The notes beneath the pieces are model-generated. The model saw only the letters and a program-made list of their open reading frames with translations. It did not search any database and had not been told where the DNA came from. The translations under genes and the position numbers were made by a program. This document shows, in pieces, positions 1 to 10,600 of a DNA stretch of 45,533 nucleotides (positions within the stretch are counted from its first letter, which is position 1; each line of letters opens with the position of its first letter). This DNA comes from a virus: positions 1 to 45,533 of IMG/VR virus record IMGVR_UViG_3300024054_000024; one strand, given 5' to 3'.

Positions 1-3000
1 AACTCATGCGAGTCGGTCGACCAGAGGCGCCAATCGGCGCCCGCCGCCGACAGATTTACGCCGCCGGCGTTCGTGCCGAAGATGGTGTAGTAGGACACGG
101 CGCTGAGCGCCTGCCCTCTCAACACAAGTGTCGAGACTGGGGTCTGAAGCAGCGCGAGCGCCGCCGGCGTCAATCGCACATCGTCGGCGATGCGAACGAC
201 GGCAGACGCGCCGGTCGGGATTGGCGAGGTGGCGACCGAGCCCGCCTCCAGCTGCCCATGCCAGAATTGCACGTCGGCTGTCGCGTTACTCGAAATGGTC
301 CCGCGCAAGCCAACATCGAACGACCCCGATGCGCCCGCCGCGACCTCGGTCTTCGTAATGCGCTGCCATGTTCCATTCAGGGTGACGACCTGATAGGAGC
401 CCCCCGCGACATGACGGAATACCAGCGTTGTTCCCGCCGCACCCTTGACGAAGAACGATCCGGTGTAGCTGGCGCCGGTGGTCAGACCTGCAACTGTCTG
501 TTGCACGAACGAAAAATCCGACGCCGACGCGCCGGCGCCGGCGTCGAACTGCACGCGCGTCGCCGTGGTGGTTCCGTCCGGCGCGACGCCGTAATTCGGC
601 GTCACGACCGGGGCGGACCCGGTTCCGCTCGCAGACTTCACCCATTGGCTCTGCGTGAAGTCGCTCGAATACTTGAGAAGGTTGGTCGCCGGCGCCGCCT
701 CGATGAGCAGCCTCTTGCGGCCCGTCGAATAATCGAACGCGGGCGCGTTCGCCGCGGCCTGCGCGTAATTTCCGTTCGCGGCGACAGCCCATTTCGAGCC
801 GCTCGAAAACGAGAGTATGTCCGCGATCGCGACGCCCGCGCCGTCGAGGATGAACTGCCCGCGCACGAAATCCGCGACCACAGACGGATGATAGCCGTCG
901 AGCAGATTGCGCTGCGCGGCGGGAGCGGCATAATATAGAGATCGCACGAACGCTCTGGTCGCGGCGTCCTGCGGCGCTGCGGGGTCGGCCAAATTTGTCG
1001 CCCGTTTCCCTGCGAACGACGTGTTTCCCGTCGATTTATCGACGACGAGAGCCTCTTTCCAGGTCGATCCGTCGGCCGAGACCTTGACATGGAAATCGTC
1101 GTCGCCGGTGAGGCCGGTCTCGGCGCGACCGGAGGAGCCCGTCTGATAGAGATGCGAGGCGGTGTCGCCGGCCGCCTCCTTGTTGAGCTTGAAGCGCAAA
1201 TCGCCGTCGCCGCCCTCGGCGGCATACTTTGCGGTCCACAACGTCGCATTGAGCTTTGCCGAGACCGGATTGCCCGCGTCGGCCGTCGTGCCGACGCCGA
1301 GCCTGATAAGACTTTGCAATTCCGTAATAACTGGCAGCGCTCCCGCCGGACCAGGTTGTCCTGCTTCGATCGAGATTGGCGTCAAACTCTGGACTGTTGC
1401 CGCACCTCCTGCTCCCGTGCCCGTTTCAAGTCGCGAGTTTGACCCTCCGGCATAGGTGAATTTTTCTCCACGCACGACGAGGCCGAACAAAGAACCGCGC
1501 CCATAGACAGCCCATTCATGGATCGTTTCGCCAGGAAGCAACCCCGCGGCGAATGTGAATGTCGAACGGTTGCTCGTGTCGCCGCAGCATAGATTGGCTT
1601 GGCCGTTGTAGCCGGCGCCATAAATTGTGTTCTGCGAGCGAAAGTAAATGGCAATTGCGCTGGCGCCGTCGCCGGCTGCGACCGCTTCGTCGACCGCCCC
1701 CTGCCACGACCCGGATGGCGTCTGAATCGTGTTGCGATTCGAGGCCGTCGATCCGACGCCGCACTGACCGGCTGAGTCGACGCCCCACGTTCGCAAGTGT
1801 CGCCCCAACCCGCCGACTGTTATGATCGCGAACGATGTTGACTGATCGCCCCCCGAACATCCGATGTCAAGGACAGCGCTTCCGAGTGATGTGATCTGCA
1901 CATGTGACGTGACGGAATTTGTTCCGGCCGCGTAGCCGTCGGCCCGATTGGCGTTCACGTTGTCGCCTGAAAACCAGACCTGGCCTGACGTAAGTAGAAG
2001 GAGACTATAGCGCTGCGTAACGACCGCTTTCGCCACATTTGTCGGCGCAATCGTTGTGGCGGATGTTCGTGCAGCGGCCGTGCCGCCAAGGCCGAACTGA
2101 CCATTATTGTCATATCCGGCAACGTGAACGCCCCCCGCCGTCGTTATCATCATGACGGAGACATTGTTGCCGCTTCCTCCTATGGCAACAGATGCAATGT
2201 TGTTGATCGACGACGATCCGAATGCGCCGCCTGCGCCGCCCCACTCGACGGGGGAATTTTGCTGCGATTGATTTCCAATCGCCGCTTCGCCAGTCGCGTT
2301 GAAGCCGCAATAGTAGACTTTGCCGTTCGAGCAACGGAAGAACACGCCGCGCAGCGTGTCGTCGTTATTGATCGTCGGAACAGGGATCACATCGACGACA
2401 GTCAATGAATTGCTGACGAAATAATCGATCCGCGTCGCGAGCGTGAGCGTTGTTGTGTTGCCGTGGCCAAGCACACCGTAGGTGTTGCCGCCCCATGACC
2501 ACACTTTCCCGGCGTCATCGAGCGCAAAGCCGGAACTCGACGCGAGCCATATTTTCGTGATCGTCGGCGGCGTCTGAGAGGCAAAGGCTACCGGCTTGTA
2601 TGAGCCGCGATTAGCCCCAGCCCCATCTCCATTGCCGGACGTTCCTCCATAGCCGCAGGCGAAGATCGCGCCGCTCGCGAACAGCGCGCCGAAAGCGCCG
2701 CCGGAAACCATCCTGCCCGCGGAAATAGCCAGCGCCGCTATACTACTAGGAGTGGCCGCGCCCAGTCGCCATTCGCCGCCGCCAAGCTGATAATCGATTG
2801 CGCCGACAAGCCAACCAGGATCTCTTTGACCGACAGAGCCGCCTTGCGAACCGAGCACGTCGTAATTCGCGCCGGGCGCTATCTTGGACGGCGGAATTGA
2901 CCCGTTGGCCAGAGTGGAGACAATCGTCGCCGAAGTGAGATCGGCCGTCGAAAGCTTGCGCTTGTACCGTCGCCCTCCAACATCGACAAGCACTTTGTCC

Positions 3001-3206
3001 CCGTCGTGCGCCGATGAAATGTCGGCTTGATCGTATTCGAAAACATAGCCGTTGAACGCGACGGCGCCGCGACCGGCGAGGTTGAGTCCGGTTATTTCGC
3101 TTGGCGACGACAATCGTAAAATTACACGAGTCTGCTCGTACGATCGAACGTCGCCTTTTCCGGGCGGAACGCCATCGACGTAAGTGGTTTTTACCGGGTC
3201 TGTCAC
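1..3206 (-). CDS. RCC1-repeat tail fibre protein, C-terminus off the left edge
   Basis: The frame is open from a GTG at 3206 to the window edge (about 1068 residues, no stop). The GTG overlaps the TGA of the upstream DUF2793 gene (GTGA), which fixes the start. The N-terminal ~150 residues resemble phage fibre attachment regions. Next come about six RCC1/beta-propeller-like repeats, recognisable by VWSWGGNTYGVLGHG, VYYCGFNATGEAAIG, VHVAGYDNNGQFGLGG and RTWGVDSAGQCGVGS. A shaft-like segment with FHVKVSADGSTWKEAL follows, then a jelly-roll-like region ending in FWHGQLEAGSVATSPIPTGA, typical of carbohydrate-binding fibre tips. Its place as the last visible tail gene suggests the receptor-binding fibre. 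Domain calls come from motif recognition; the RCC1 call is the firmest. Confidence 0.85.
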   Translation of the reverse strand, partial: MTDPVKTTYVDGVPPGKGDVRSYEQTRVILRLSSPSEITGLNLAGRGAVAFNGYVFEYDQADISSAHDGDKVLVDVGGRRYKRKLSTADLTSATIVSTLANGSIPPSKIAPGANYDVLGSQGGSVGQRDPGWLVGAIDYQLGGGEWRLGAATPSSIAALAISAGRMVSGGAFGALFASGAIFACGYGGTSGNGDGAGANRGSYKPVAFASQTPPTITKIWLASSSGFALDDAGKVWSWGGNTYGVLGHGNTTTLTLATRIDYFVSNSLTVVDVIPVPTINNDDTLRGVFFRCSNGKVYYCGFNATGEAAIGNQSQQNSPVEWGGAGGAFGSSSINNIASVAIGGSGNNVSVMMITTAGGVHVAGYDNNGQFGLGGTAAARTSATTIAPTNVAKAVVTQRYSLLLLTSGQVWFSGDNVNANRADGYAAGTNSVTSHVQITSLGSAVLDIGCSGGDQSTSFAIITVGGLGRHLRTWGVDSAGQCGVGSTASNRNTIQTPSGSWQGAVDEAVAAGDGASAIAIYFRSQNTIYGAGYNGQANLCCGDTSNRSTFTFAAGLLPGETIHEWAVYGRGSLFGLVVRGEKFTYAGGSNSRLETGTGAGGAATVQSLTPISIEAGQPGPAGALPVITELQSLIRLGVGTTADAGNPVSAKLNATLWTAKYAAEGGDGDLRFKLNKEAAGDTASHLYQTGSSGRAETGLTGDDDFHVKVSADGSTWKEALVVDKSTGNTSFAGKRATNLADPAAPQDAATRAFVRSLYYAAPAAQRNLLDGYHPSVVADFVRGQFILDGAGVAIADILSFSSGSKWAVAANGNYAQAAANAPAFDYSTGRKRLLIEAAPATNLLKYSSDFTQSQWVKSASGTGSAPVVTPNYGVAPDGTTTATRVQFDAGAGASASDFSFVQQTVAGLTTGASYTGSFFVKGAAGTTLVFRHVAGGSYQVVTLNGTWQRITKTEVAAGASGSFDVGLRGTISSNATADVQFWHGQLEAGSVATSPIPTGASAVVRIADDVRLTPAALALLQTPVSTLVLRGQALSAVSYYTIFGTNAGGVNLSAAGADWRLWSTDSHE

Positions 3207-4375
3207 AGCGAAAGTTCCTCAAGCGTCGCAAGGCGTCCGCGCAATGTCGCCGATCCAGTTGAGCGGATATAGTAGGTATGAGACAGCGCATCGCTCGACA
3301 GCACGATGCACTTAAACGCGATTGCGCCGCTCGCTTGGCCGGCATACCATCGCGGAGTTGCTTCGCCGTCCACATAGACGGCAATCTGCGTCGCTGCGCT
3401 CGCTTCGCAGTGAAATTCGATTATGAGAAGATTGCCGGATTTCTGTGCGGCGTGCACTATCGTCGCAGCGACCACGCCGTTGGCGGACGTAGGTGGAGAC
3501 GTGATTGTTCCAGACGACGTAAATGACCCTACGTCCTGGATGTGCGCGAATGCGACAAGCGTCGATGCCGTCGCCGACGACCACGAGCCGGATTTGTAAG
3601 TGAGTTTCAACGCTATCGCGAGATTGTAGACTTCCATGCCGTTGCGCGGCGCGAGGTAAGCCCATGCCGCGTTGAAGTATATGGCGACATAATTGTCCTT
3701 GCCGGACCATGCGCCTGTCGCTCCGCTCGCTATCAGATAGGCGTCGCCCGACGCAGGCGATCCAGGCGGCGCGGTTGTCGTCGCGTTGATGACGGGAATC
3801 GGACCGCCGGCGAACAGCAGCGCCGCCGGGGAAATGCTCGCGTCCGCGAACGTTGCGCCGAGGCCGGCCGTCCATGCGCCGGTCGTCGAAAAGTGGAAGA
3901 AGCCCAGCGGTGAAGCACTGTAGACAACTTGCCCGATGCGCGGGGCGGCAAAAACCCATCCCCGCTCGGTGTAGCCGGCGACGTGGTTCGCGTACGCCGC
4001 GAACGCGCCAGTCGGCGCCGCGGTGACGATCCACGCATTCCCGATGGCCGGCGACGCCGGCGGTGACGACGCGAACCCAAGCGCATGTTCGATGTTGATC
4101 GTGGAGATGGTCTTGAACCGCAGCCCATCCGACGACACGACGCACGTCACGCCGTCATGCGCGGTCGTCGTATCGGCGAGATCGACCGCGAACAAAGTCG
4201 TTCCGATCAAGATCGCCCGAATGTAGCCATCGGCTCCGTAATTGGCCTGGAGCGCCGCGACCGCCGCAGCCGAGGCCGCGACAAATGGCGTTCCTTCGAT
4301 GATCGCCTTCCTGGTTTCGGCCGCCGACTTTGCGCCGACGACCGGAAGCCCGGAAAAAATAGGGTGAGTCGTCAT
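3203..4375 (-). CDS. DUF2793-type phage tail protein
   Basis: 390 residues. Two similar modules of roughly 80-90 residues (around PASPAIGNAWIVTAAPTGAF and PGSPASGDAYLIASGATGAW) show the DUF2793 pattern in which a short product is embedded in a gel-like GxW..A.Y repeat. The C-terminal part, with VAATIVHAAQKSGNLLIIEF, is beta-rich. The ATG at 4375 overlaps the stop of the tail-tip gene (ATGA), and the stop overlaps the fibre gene start. DUF2793 proteins sit beside tail-tip and fibre genes in alphaproteobacterial phages; exact function is unknown, and a fibre adaptor or accessory fibre is the natural inference. Confidence 0.8.
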   Translation of the reverse strand: MTTHPIFSGLPVVGAKSAAETRKAIIEGTPFVAASAAAVAALQANYGADGYIRAILIGTTLFAVDLADTTTAHDGVTCVVSSDGLRFKTISTINIEHALGFASSPPASPAIGNAWIVTAAPTGAFAAYANHVAGYTERGWVFAAPRIGQVVYSASPLGFFHFSTTGAWTAGLGATFADASISPAALLFAGGPIPVINATTTAPPGSPASGDAYLIASGATGAWSGKDNYVAIYFNAAWAYLAPRNGMEVYNLAIALKLTYKSGSWSSATASTLVAFAHIQDVGSFTSSGTITSPPTSANGVVAATIVHAAQKSGNLLIIEFHCEASAATQIAVYVDGEATPRWYAGQASGAIAFKCIVLSSDALSHTYYIRSTGSATLRGRLATLEELSL

Positions 4376-5952
4376 TGCGCCACGCCCCTTTGCACGTAGG
4401 GCTTTTCTTCTATCGCCGGATCGAAATCGAACATGCTCGACGCGGTTTCGATCAACGTCGCTTCGATCATCGTCATGTTCTGGACAAGGATCGTTTTGTC
4501 GACGATGTAGGTTCCGTTGAACAACTCCATCAACTGCGAATCGAAACGAACGCAGTCGCCGCTTTCGAGTATGATCGCCGAAATGTCGAGTTGCACGGTT
4601 ATCAGCCGCCCGAGTCGAGATTCCTTCAGGTGCATCGTCCCGAGCCTCTGCGTTCGCGGCGCGCCTGGAGAAAACGCGAATTCAATCGCCTTTTCGCGGC
4701 GCGCGCCATCGAAGGCGATCAAGTCCGCGCGCTCGATCACCGGGCCATCAACAATCTGGTAGTCGCTGTCCGGTTCGGAAAACCGCGTGCGCAGGACATT
4801 GACCAGTTGGTCGCTTGGCCGCTCGCGGCGCAACGCTATATCGCCCACGATAATACGGTCATGAATCGTGAACACCGGATCGCGCCAAAGCGCCGGCCTA
4901 ATCTTGTAGGCGCCCATCGACCAGATCAGCCGGGCCATATTGGCCGTCAGCAGCCGTTCGAGAATTGTCTGCGGCGTTCCTGTCGTCTCGACGACGCCTG
5001 CCGCCGCATAGCGGGCTTCATACGCTCCAGCGCGCGTCTTGATCGCCTGATCGTCAATATTTGCGCCCTCTGCGATCGAAACCCAATCGATAAGCTCATC
5101 GCCCGCCTTAGCGCCGAACGCGTGCGTCAGATACCACGCCTGGAGCAATGTCGGCGACGCGCGGAACGTCCATGTCGACGGATCGTCCATGTTCTGCATT
5201 CTGTCGCGCGGATCGTATGGTTTCGCTCCCTCGATTTCGACCGACACATCGAACGACGACCCGAATACTTTTTCGTGCTCGTCCCGGTCGTTTCCATAGT
5301 GAGCGAGAAACACGATGCGGGCATTGCCGCGCTGTCGAAACGCGCCGCCGACCCAGGGGCACAGCGCTTGAATCAGAGGGTCTACCGTTTGGTCGTCACC
5401 GCCGAGACCAACCGATACCTGAAGCAGCCTGCGGCCGTCGCTACGCACCCACGGCTCGTTGTCTGCGAAGCCGATGTTGGACACGTTGGTTGCTGCGCTG
5501 CCCGTTCCGCCAACCGGATTGACGAGGTTCTTTCCGAGAATCACCTCGGTTCCGTTAACCCAGATGCGTTTGACAGCATTGATTTCGTGCGCAGCGAGCA
5601 ACAAGCCGATGCAGAGATAGGGCGGTTTGACTTCCAGAAAAAAATAGGCGCCGGATGTCCTCACCGTCCCCAGCACGAGCCGCGCCGGAACGACGCCGCC
5701 GCGCACGGACACAGACTGCCCAGGATCGATCACGCCGCCAGACGATGCGGCCTGCGAAAGTGGGCTTGACGCTTTCGCCGATTGCGAAAGCCCGATGAAA
5801 TGCTTTGCGACGCCAAGACCGAGCGTCGCCGTTGTCAGCAGGACGGAGCCGAGCGATAGGCTGCCGATTGCGGCTCCTACAGCGGTTGCGGCACTCGCCG
5901 CCAAGCCGATTCCGGCCGTCACCAGCGCTGCAATGCCGGAAAAGACCGCCAT
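4372..5952 (-). CDS. Tail tip / host-specificity (J-like) protein
   Basis: 526 residues from the ATG at 5952, which overlaps the preceding stop as TGATG; a longer frame to 6150 exists but would cover the upstream gene. The first ~60 residues are strongly hydrophobic and Ala/Gly-rich (VTAGIGLAASAATAVGAAIG), as in J-like and GTA tail-tip proteins. Then come a beta-rich region with VPARLVLGTVRTSGAYFF, an IWVNGTEV segment, and a hub-like C-terminal half (TPQTILERLLTANMARLIW, VNVLRTRFSEPDSDYQIVDG). Position after the tape measure and tail-tip assembly genes supports a central fibre or baseplate hub role. Shorter than lambda J (over 1100 residues); the missing fibre part is probably supplied by the next two genes. 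Confidence 0.75.
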   Translation of the reverse strand: MAVFSGIAALVTAGIGLAASAATAVGAAIGSLSLGSVLLTTATLGLGVAKHFIGLSQSAKASSPLSQAASSGGVIDPGQSVSVRGGVVPARLVLGTVRTSGAYFFLEVKPPYLCIGLLLAAHEINAVKRIWVNGTEVILGKNLVNPVGGTGSAATNVSNIGFADNEPWVRSDGRRLLQVSVGLGGDDQTVDPLIQALCPWVGGAFRQRGNARIVFLAHYGNDRDEHEKVFGSSFDVSVEIEGAKPYDPRDRMQNMDDPSTWTFRASPTLLQAWYLTHAFGAKAGDELIDWVSIAEGANIDDQAIKTRAGAYEARYAAAGVVETTGTPQTILERLLTANMARLIWSMGAYKIRPALWRDPVFTIHDRIIVGDIALRRERPSDQLVNVLRTRFSEPDSDYQIVDGPVIERADLIAFDGARREKAIEFAFSPGAPRTQRLGTMHLKESRLGRLITVQLDISAIILESGDCVRFDSQLMELFNGTYIVDKTILVQNMTMIEATLIETASSMFDFDPAIEEKPYVQRGVAQ

Positions 5953-6374
5953 CAGCCAGCCGTGTTCGGCGCGAAGATCGCCGAAGCTTTTTCGTGGGAA
6001 AGAAAGGCGACGCCGCGATCCCAGCGCACGGCAAACCGCCCATTCGCGACGACGCAACAGCCGACGCAATGGCCGGGAAGATCGTTGAGCGCCCGAAAAA
6101 AGCCAATCGAACCGAGCGGAGGGACGCCGTTCCCTCGCCAGCGTGGCCACGCGATTTCGCGCATCCGCCGTGCGCCATGAACCAGCAGCCCCAGCGGGCG
6201 GTCCTTGAGCGCAGCCTCATGGCTGGCCCAATCGGCAACGACAGCATTGCCGAGAATGTCGCGGTTCGTGATGTGCTTCGCCATCCGCGCCGCGAAAGGC
6301 ACGCAATAATCGTTCGGCATGGACATTGGACGCCCAAGTGCGCTCTCGATTATCGCGGTCAAGTCCTCGTCCAT
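5952..6374 (-). CDS. Tail assembly protein, DUF6950-like
   Basis: 140 residues from ATG 6374 (MDEDLTAIIESALGRP), overlapping the previous gene by 16 bp. The middle segment NDYCVPFAARMAKHITNRDI and the C-terminal half (GHCVGCCVVANGRFAVRW, then DRGVAFL) match the small tail proteins that occupy the NlpC/P60 position (lambda K-like) in alphaproteobacterial phages. A Cys near the start and a GHC motif are visible, but I cannot define a full Cys-His-His triad. It is translationally coupled to the J-like gene downstream. Family assignment is from memory of the pattern and is moderate. Confidence 0.6.
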   Translation of the reverse strand: MDEDLTAIIESALGRPMSMPNDYCVPFAARMAKHITNRDILGNAVVADWASHEAALKDRPLGLLVHGARRMREIAWPRWRGNGVPPLGSIGFFRALNDLPGHCVGCCVVANGRFAVRWDRGVAFLSHEKASAIFAPNTAG

Positions 6375-6925
6375 TGGACGCTCTTGGATGCAACGGTCGC
6401 CATCAGATCGAGACCGGAATCGCCGGGGAACCGCCGATGCTGCTCTTCTTGCGACCACATGACAGACGACGCCTCTTGCATCGTCGACAAGCCGCAATAG
6501 CCAACCAACGCGATGGTCGCCACGCCTTCTTTCGAGATTTGCAGCGTTTGTGTGTCCAACGTCGCTTCCGCGAGCAGAATCGGATTAGGAACGATAGACA
6601 TGTCCTCGCGCAAAGCGGCGAGATAGACGAGCGCTTTGCGGCCCTTCACGTCCGCGTCCAAAATCTGCGCCGTCTCAGGGTCGACGCCGGAGAGCGCAAA
6701 ACTCATCGCCTGCACGGCGCTGGTGCTGATTGTCTCGACATCGTCGAGCGACGCGAGACTTCCAACGCCTCGCCAAGTCGCACCGCCCCAGGAAATCAGC
6801 CCTATGCCGCCCCAGAGGCGGACGCGAGCGACGGGATGATCGACATCGAACAGCGGCGCGAGTCGGCGAACCAGACCGCGCGCCGGATCAAGCGCGGCCC
6901 GCATATCCGGCGTGATGGCGAGCAT
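6359..6925 (-). CDS. Minor tail / tail-tip protein (alphaproteobacterial phage family)
   Basis: 188 residues from ATG 6925 (MLAITPDMRAALDPARG), which overlaps the stop of the upstream gene as TGATG. The pattern WGGATWRGVGSLASLDDVE, then FALSGVDPETA, then QEEQHRRFPGDSGLDLMA near the C-terminus is typical of a conserved tail protein found between the distal tail protein and the J-like protein in rhizobial-type siphophages. Compare the recurring DEDQQARYPGDKG motif. Probably part of the tail tip complex. No enzymatic motif is visible. Confidence 0.65.
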   Translation of the reverse strand: MLAITPDMRAALDPARGLVRRLAPLFDVDHPVARVRLWGGIGLISWGGATWRGVGSLASLDDVETISTSAVQAMSFALSGVDPETAQILDADVKGRKALVYLAALREDMSIVPNPILLAEATLDTQTLQISKEGVATIALVGYCGLSTMQEASSVMWSQEEQHRRFPGDSGLDLMATVASKSVQWTRT

Positions 6926-7677
6926 CAGAAGGGCACAATTTCCATGAGCGTCGCGCCGAACGAGCCTGACAACCCGCGTGAATGATATTCGACGCCCGCC
7001 TGATCTTCGGCGAACATGAACGGGCTTGTCGCGTCCTTCAGCCGAATTTGATCGCCGGAGACAATGTCGTATCGCAGGCGTGGCCGGATTGGAACGCGGG
7101 CAAATCCCTGAGCGTCGGACGGTGCGTCGAACGTCGCTCGGTAAAGGTAGCCGCCAATCTCCAGCAGGTCGCCGGACGCGATCCCGAGCGCTTGCGATGG
7201 CGTAAGCCCGCCGATCAAGATGGTGTCGGCGCCCGCCTTTGCCGCCGCGCCGGCGGCGGCGAATATCGATCCTTCGGACCAGCCGAAGCCGTCCGAAAAC
7301 ATCGTCGAATCCGACCACGGCGAACCCTGGCCGACGTTCGACGCGCCGGTAGACGGATTCCAGTTCGACAGATTGACGCCAGCGGCGACGCCGCGAGGAA
7401 CTCGCTTCGCCGGATGAAAGATGCGAATTGCGCCAGACTGTCCGTCCGCGCGCGCGAGAATGGCCTCAATCCTGTCCATCTTGTCGCTTCTCAGATTATT
7501 CCACACCATCTTCGCCATCCACTGATGATATATCGGCCCCGTCACGAGGCGCGAGCCGGAGAATGGCGAGCCGGAAGTCAGGGACCGAGCGATCAAAGTG
7601 AATTCCGCAGTCGATGGCAAAATGTTGTCGTCGAGACGCAATTCCGCGCGCGTGCGAACCGCCGAAGTCAGCATCAT
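6925..7677 (-). CDS. Distal tail-type minor tail protein
   Basis: 250 residues. It begins at ATG 7677, overlapping the tape-measure stop by ATGA; a second ATG directly follows. A region rich in G, S and W (NLSNWNPSTGASNVG) is followed by a beta-rich C-terminus with GDLLEIGGYLYRATFDA and IPIRPRLRYDIVSG-like segments, a layout seen in tail proteins encoded immediately after the tape measure. By position it is the equivalent of a distal tail protein connecting tube to tip. No catalytic motif is visible. Confidence 0.6.
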   Translation of the reverse strand: MMLTSAVRTRAELRLDDNILPSTAEFTLIARSLTSGSPFSGSRLVTGPIYHQWMAKMVWNNLRSDKMDRIEAILARADGQSGAIRIFHPAKRVPRGVAAGVNLSNWNPSTGASNVGQGSPWSDSTMFSDGFGWSEGSIFAAAGAAAKAGADTILIGGLTPSQALGIASGDLLEIGGYLYRATFDAPSDAQGFARVPIRPRLRYDIVSGDQIRLKDATSPFMFAEDQAGVEYHSRGLSGSFGATLMEIVPF

Positions 7678-10600
7678 CGATTATACAGCCCGCGCGCTTG
7701 CCTGGCGGCCAGTATCCCCGGCATGTCGCGCTTGATGCTGCGCTCCATTTCCGCCATTTGCGCGCGCAGTCGTGCTTCGGTCGACGGATCGGCGTTGTTG
7801 AACACCGGACTCATATTAACGACGACTGTTGGCGACTGCTGGTTATTGCTGTTTGCGGCCCTTCTGGCCGCTTTGATGGCCACCGCAACATTCGCCTGCT
7901 GGGCCGCATTGAGAATGACCTCGCCGGCATGGGCGATGACCGGCACCGCGCCACCCGACGCAAAGTGCGGAGCGCCGACAAAAGCGGACAGCGGCGCGGG
8001 CGCCATGCGTCCGCCGGGCGCGCCGACAACGCCGCCATCGGCAAAACCGAAGAAGTTGCCGATCCCAGACAATAACCCGCCAAAGATTCCCGCGCCGCCT
8101 CCGGCCGCGCCACCCCCGAACAAATTGCCGAGCAAGCCCAGGTTCGCGGACCCTTGGTTTCCGAGCGCCGCCCCTATGAGCCTGTCGATTCCGTGCGACA
8201 TGAGACGGTCGCCGATGCGCGAAAGCGTCTCTCTCAACGCTTCGCCCGCGCTTTTCGCATTCATCAAGCCTGAGGCGAGGCCGCCGAGAACGTCGCGGCT
8301 CGTGCCTCGCAGCAAATCCAGGTCCGAAATATAGCGGCTCTGCGCTTCTCTGGAGCGTTCCTGCTCCACAGTTAGGCGTCCGTAATTCGCCGCAGTATCG
8401 GATATTGACGCACGAAGCTCGTCGAACTTCTGTTTGCCGAGGCTGTTTTCATTGGCGCCCTGCGCCGTGAACTGATTGTAGAGTTCCTGTTGCTTCGTCG
8501 CGCGCGCGACGGCTTCCGTCGATTGCCCGAACGTCGCGACCTGCACGCGCAGCAAGTCGCGCTGGCGCTCGATTTCCTTGTTGCTGTCTTCGAGCGGCTT
8601 CTGAAATGTCTCATAGGTATTCTGGGCGCGCTGGTCGCCGAACCCGACGGTTGTCCGCGACGACAAGGCGTTGGCGGCGGCAGTTCTGTCTCCGGGGTGA
8701 AGCTTGAATCCCTCCCACGCGCCGAGGCCCTGCTTGAGCGCGATCCAGTCCGCCATGCGGCGTTGATTGTCCGGCGAAAACATCGCGTTTTCGCCGAGAC
8801 CAAGCGCGCGCATCGCGTCGCGCTGCGTCGTGTTCGTGATCTGGAATGCGCCCTTGGCGGACGAGTTGAGCCCCTGAACGGCGCGAACGCGGTCGCCCCA
8901 GGCCAGGGATTCCCGCATCGTCATTTCGACAAGCGGCTTCGGAGAACGCATGTAGCCGAGCGACGTGTTGTAGGGGTCGCCAAAACGGCCGGTTCCCTCG
9001 GCGCGGATAATGGCGTCGTAAAGAGAACCGCCTCCAGAACCGGTCCGAGCGAAGATCGGGAGCGACCGCGCCTCGCCACCGATCCGGCCGGCCTGTTCGA
9101 GAAACGCGTCGACCAGCTTGCGCGCCGCGTCGGCCGCCGAATTGAACATTTCCGCCATAGGCGACGCAACGCTCGGCAGATTTTCTTCGCGAAACTTGCG
9201 CTCGGCGATGTCGATTTCCGCCTGTCGCCGTTCGAACGGCGACATTTTCGCGAGACGCAAATTGTCCGCCGACGTGCGAACGAGATCGTCAACCTTGCGC
9301 GCGGCCTCTGCGTGCATCTTGGCCCGCTCTGTCTCGACGGCGAGCGCTGCGCGCGTCACATCCCCCGTCTCGCGCAGCGTCTGGACCCGCGCCCGCTCCA
9401 TCGCGACGGCCTCGCGCTCGGCATAGGTGCGAGCGCCGATCTCGCGCACGGCCAGGGCGGCGTCTCCACGCTGCTTTTCGAGCGCGGACTGCCAATTCTC
9501 GATTTGAGTTGTCAAATGCGCGAGCGCGGAGCGCGCGCCGATGGCGGCGTCGCCCATCTTTCGCACAGTCTCCGGTTCGCCCAGCGCGCGCCTCAAGAGA
9601 GATTGCTGGCCCTCCAAATCACGTTTTTCGAAAGATTCCGGCGACAGCCGCCGCGCCGCAGCCGCCGCGTCTTGAGACAGCCGATTCATTTCAAGATCGC
9701 GCGCCGCGCGGCGGGCAGCTTCCCGCGGCTCTTCGATCTGCCGCTCCAGGTCGCGGACGCGCGCGGCAGCGGCGGTCTCGCCCGGATAGGCGCTTTCGCT
9801 CGCCCCGCGCCGGGCGCGAAGATTGAAGAACTCACCGCGCGCCGCTGCGATCTGCTCTTGCAGCGACGGCCCGTTCTTGAGCCGGTCGATGGTCGGACCG
9901 AGGCCAAAGAGGGGAGTCGTCGCCCAGGTTTTGATCTTTTCCCAGATTTTTTCGAGTTCCGACGAAGTCTCCTTGGCCTTGCCGATTTCCTCGGCCAGAC
10001 GCGCGACGGCGGCCGCCTGGGCCTCGGCATAGCGCCCGCTCTGCTCGAGCGACCTCACCATCTCCTTGGTCGCGAAGTCGATAGCGCCAAAGCGCTTCTC
10101 CATCGCGCCGAGACTTGAATCGCCGACGATCTGGGAGATTTCCTGCGCGGCGTCATCGAGGGAAACCCCGAATCCTCGCGCAAAGCGCTGCGTGTTCTCG
10201 ACGAGCGACTGGATATTGCCGCCGCGGATGCCGGCGCCGGCATAGCGTCCAGCGAGATCGAGGCCCTGCGATCCGCCAAAGCCGCCAGCCGCCGCGCCAG
10301 CGACGCCAATGCCGCGAAGTTGCTCGGCCGTGACACCAGCCGCGCGCCCGACGCCGTTCAGAGAGCGCTCAATAGCGCGCTGCTCGGCGTCGAATTTCAT
10401 CCATGCCAGCGTCGCCACGCCGATGGCTCCCGTCAACAGCGTCAGCGGATGAACCGCGACGCGAAGAGCGGTTACGCCGAAATCCTTGAGCGCGGCGCCG
10501 GCGCCCGCGCCGCTCGACGAAAACACATCGGCGATCTGCGCGCCTTGAGACGTGAGAATCATCATGGGCGACGCGCCCATGGCCGCCATCGTGCCGACAT

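Noticed and set aside
4375-5769. Long plus-strand ORF (464 codons) opposite the tail-tip gene
   Set aside because: Antisense of a well-supported gene; Arg/His/Cys-rich, no motifs.
5952-6150. N-terminal extension of the tail-tip gene
   Set aside because: Overlaps the upstream gene entirely; the ATG at 5952 is coupled (TGATG).
8490-10118. Long plus-strand ORF (542 codons) opposite the tape measure gene
   Set aside because: Shadow produced by high GC; translation is Arg-rich and lacks domains.
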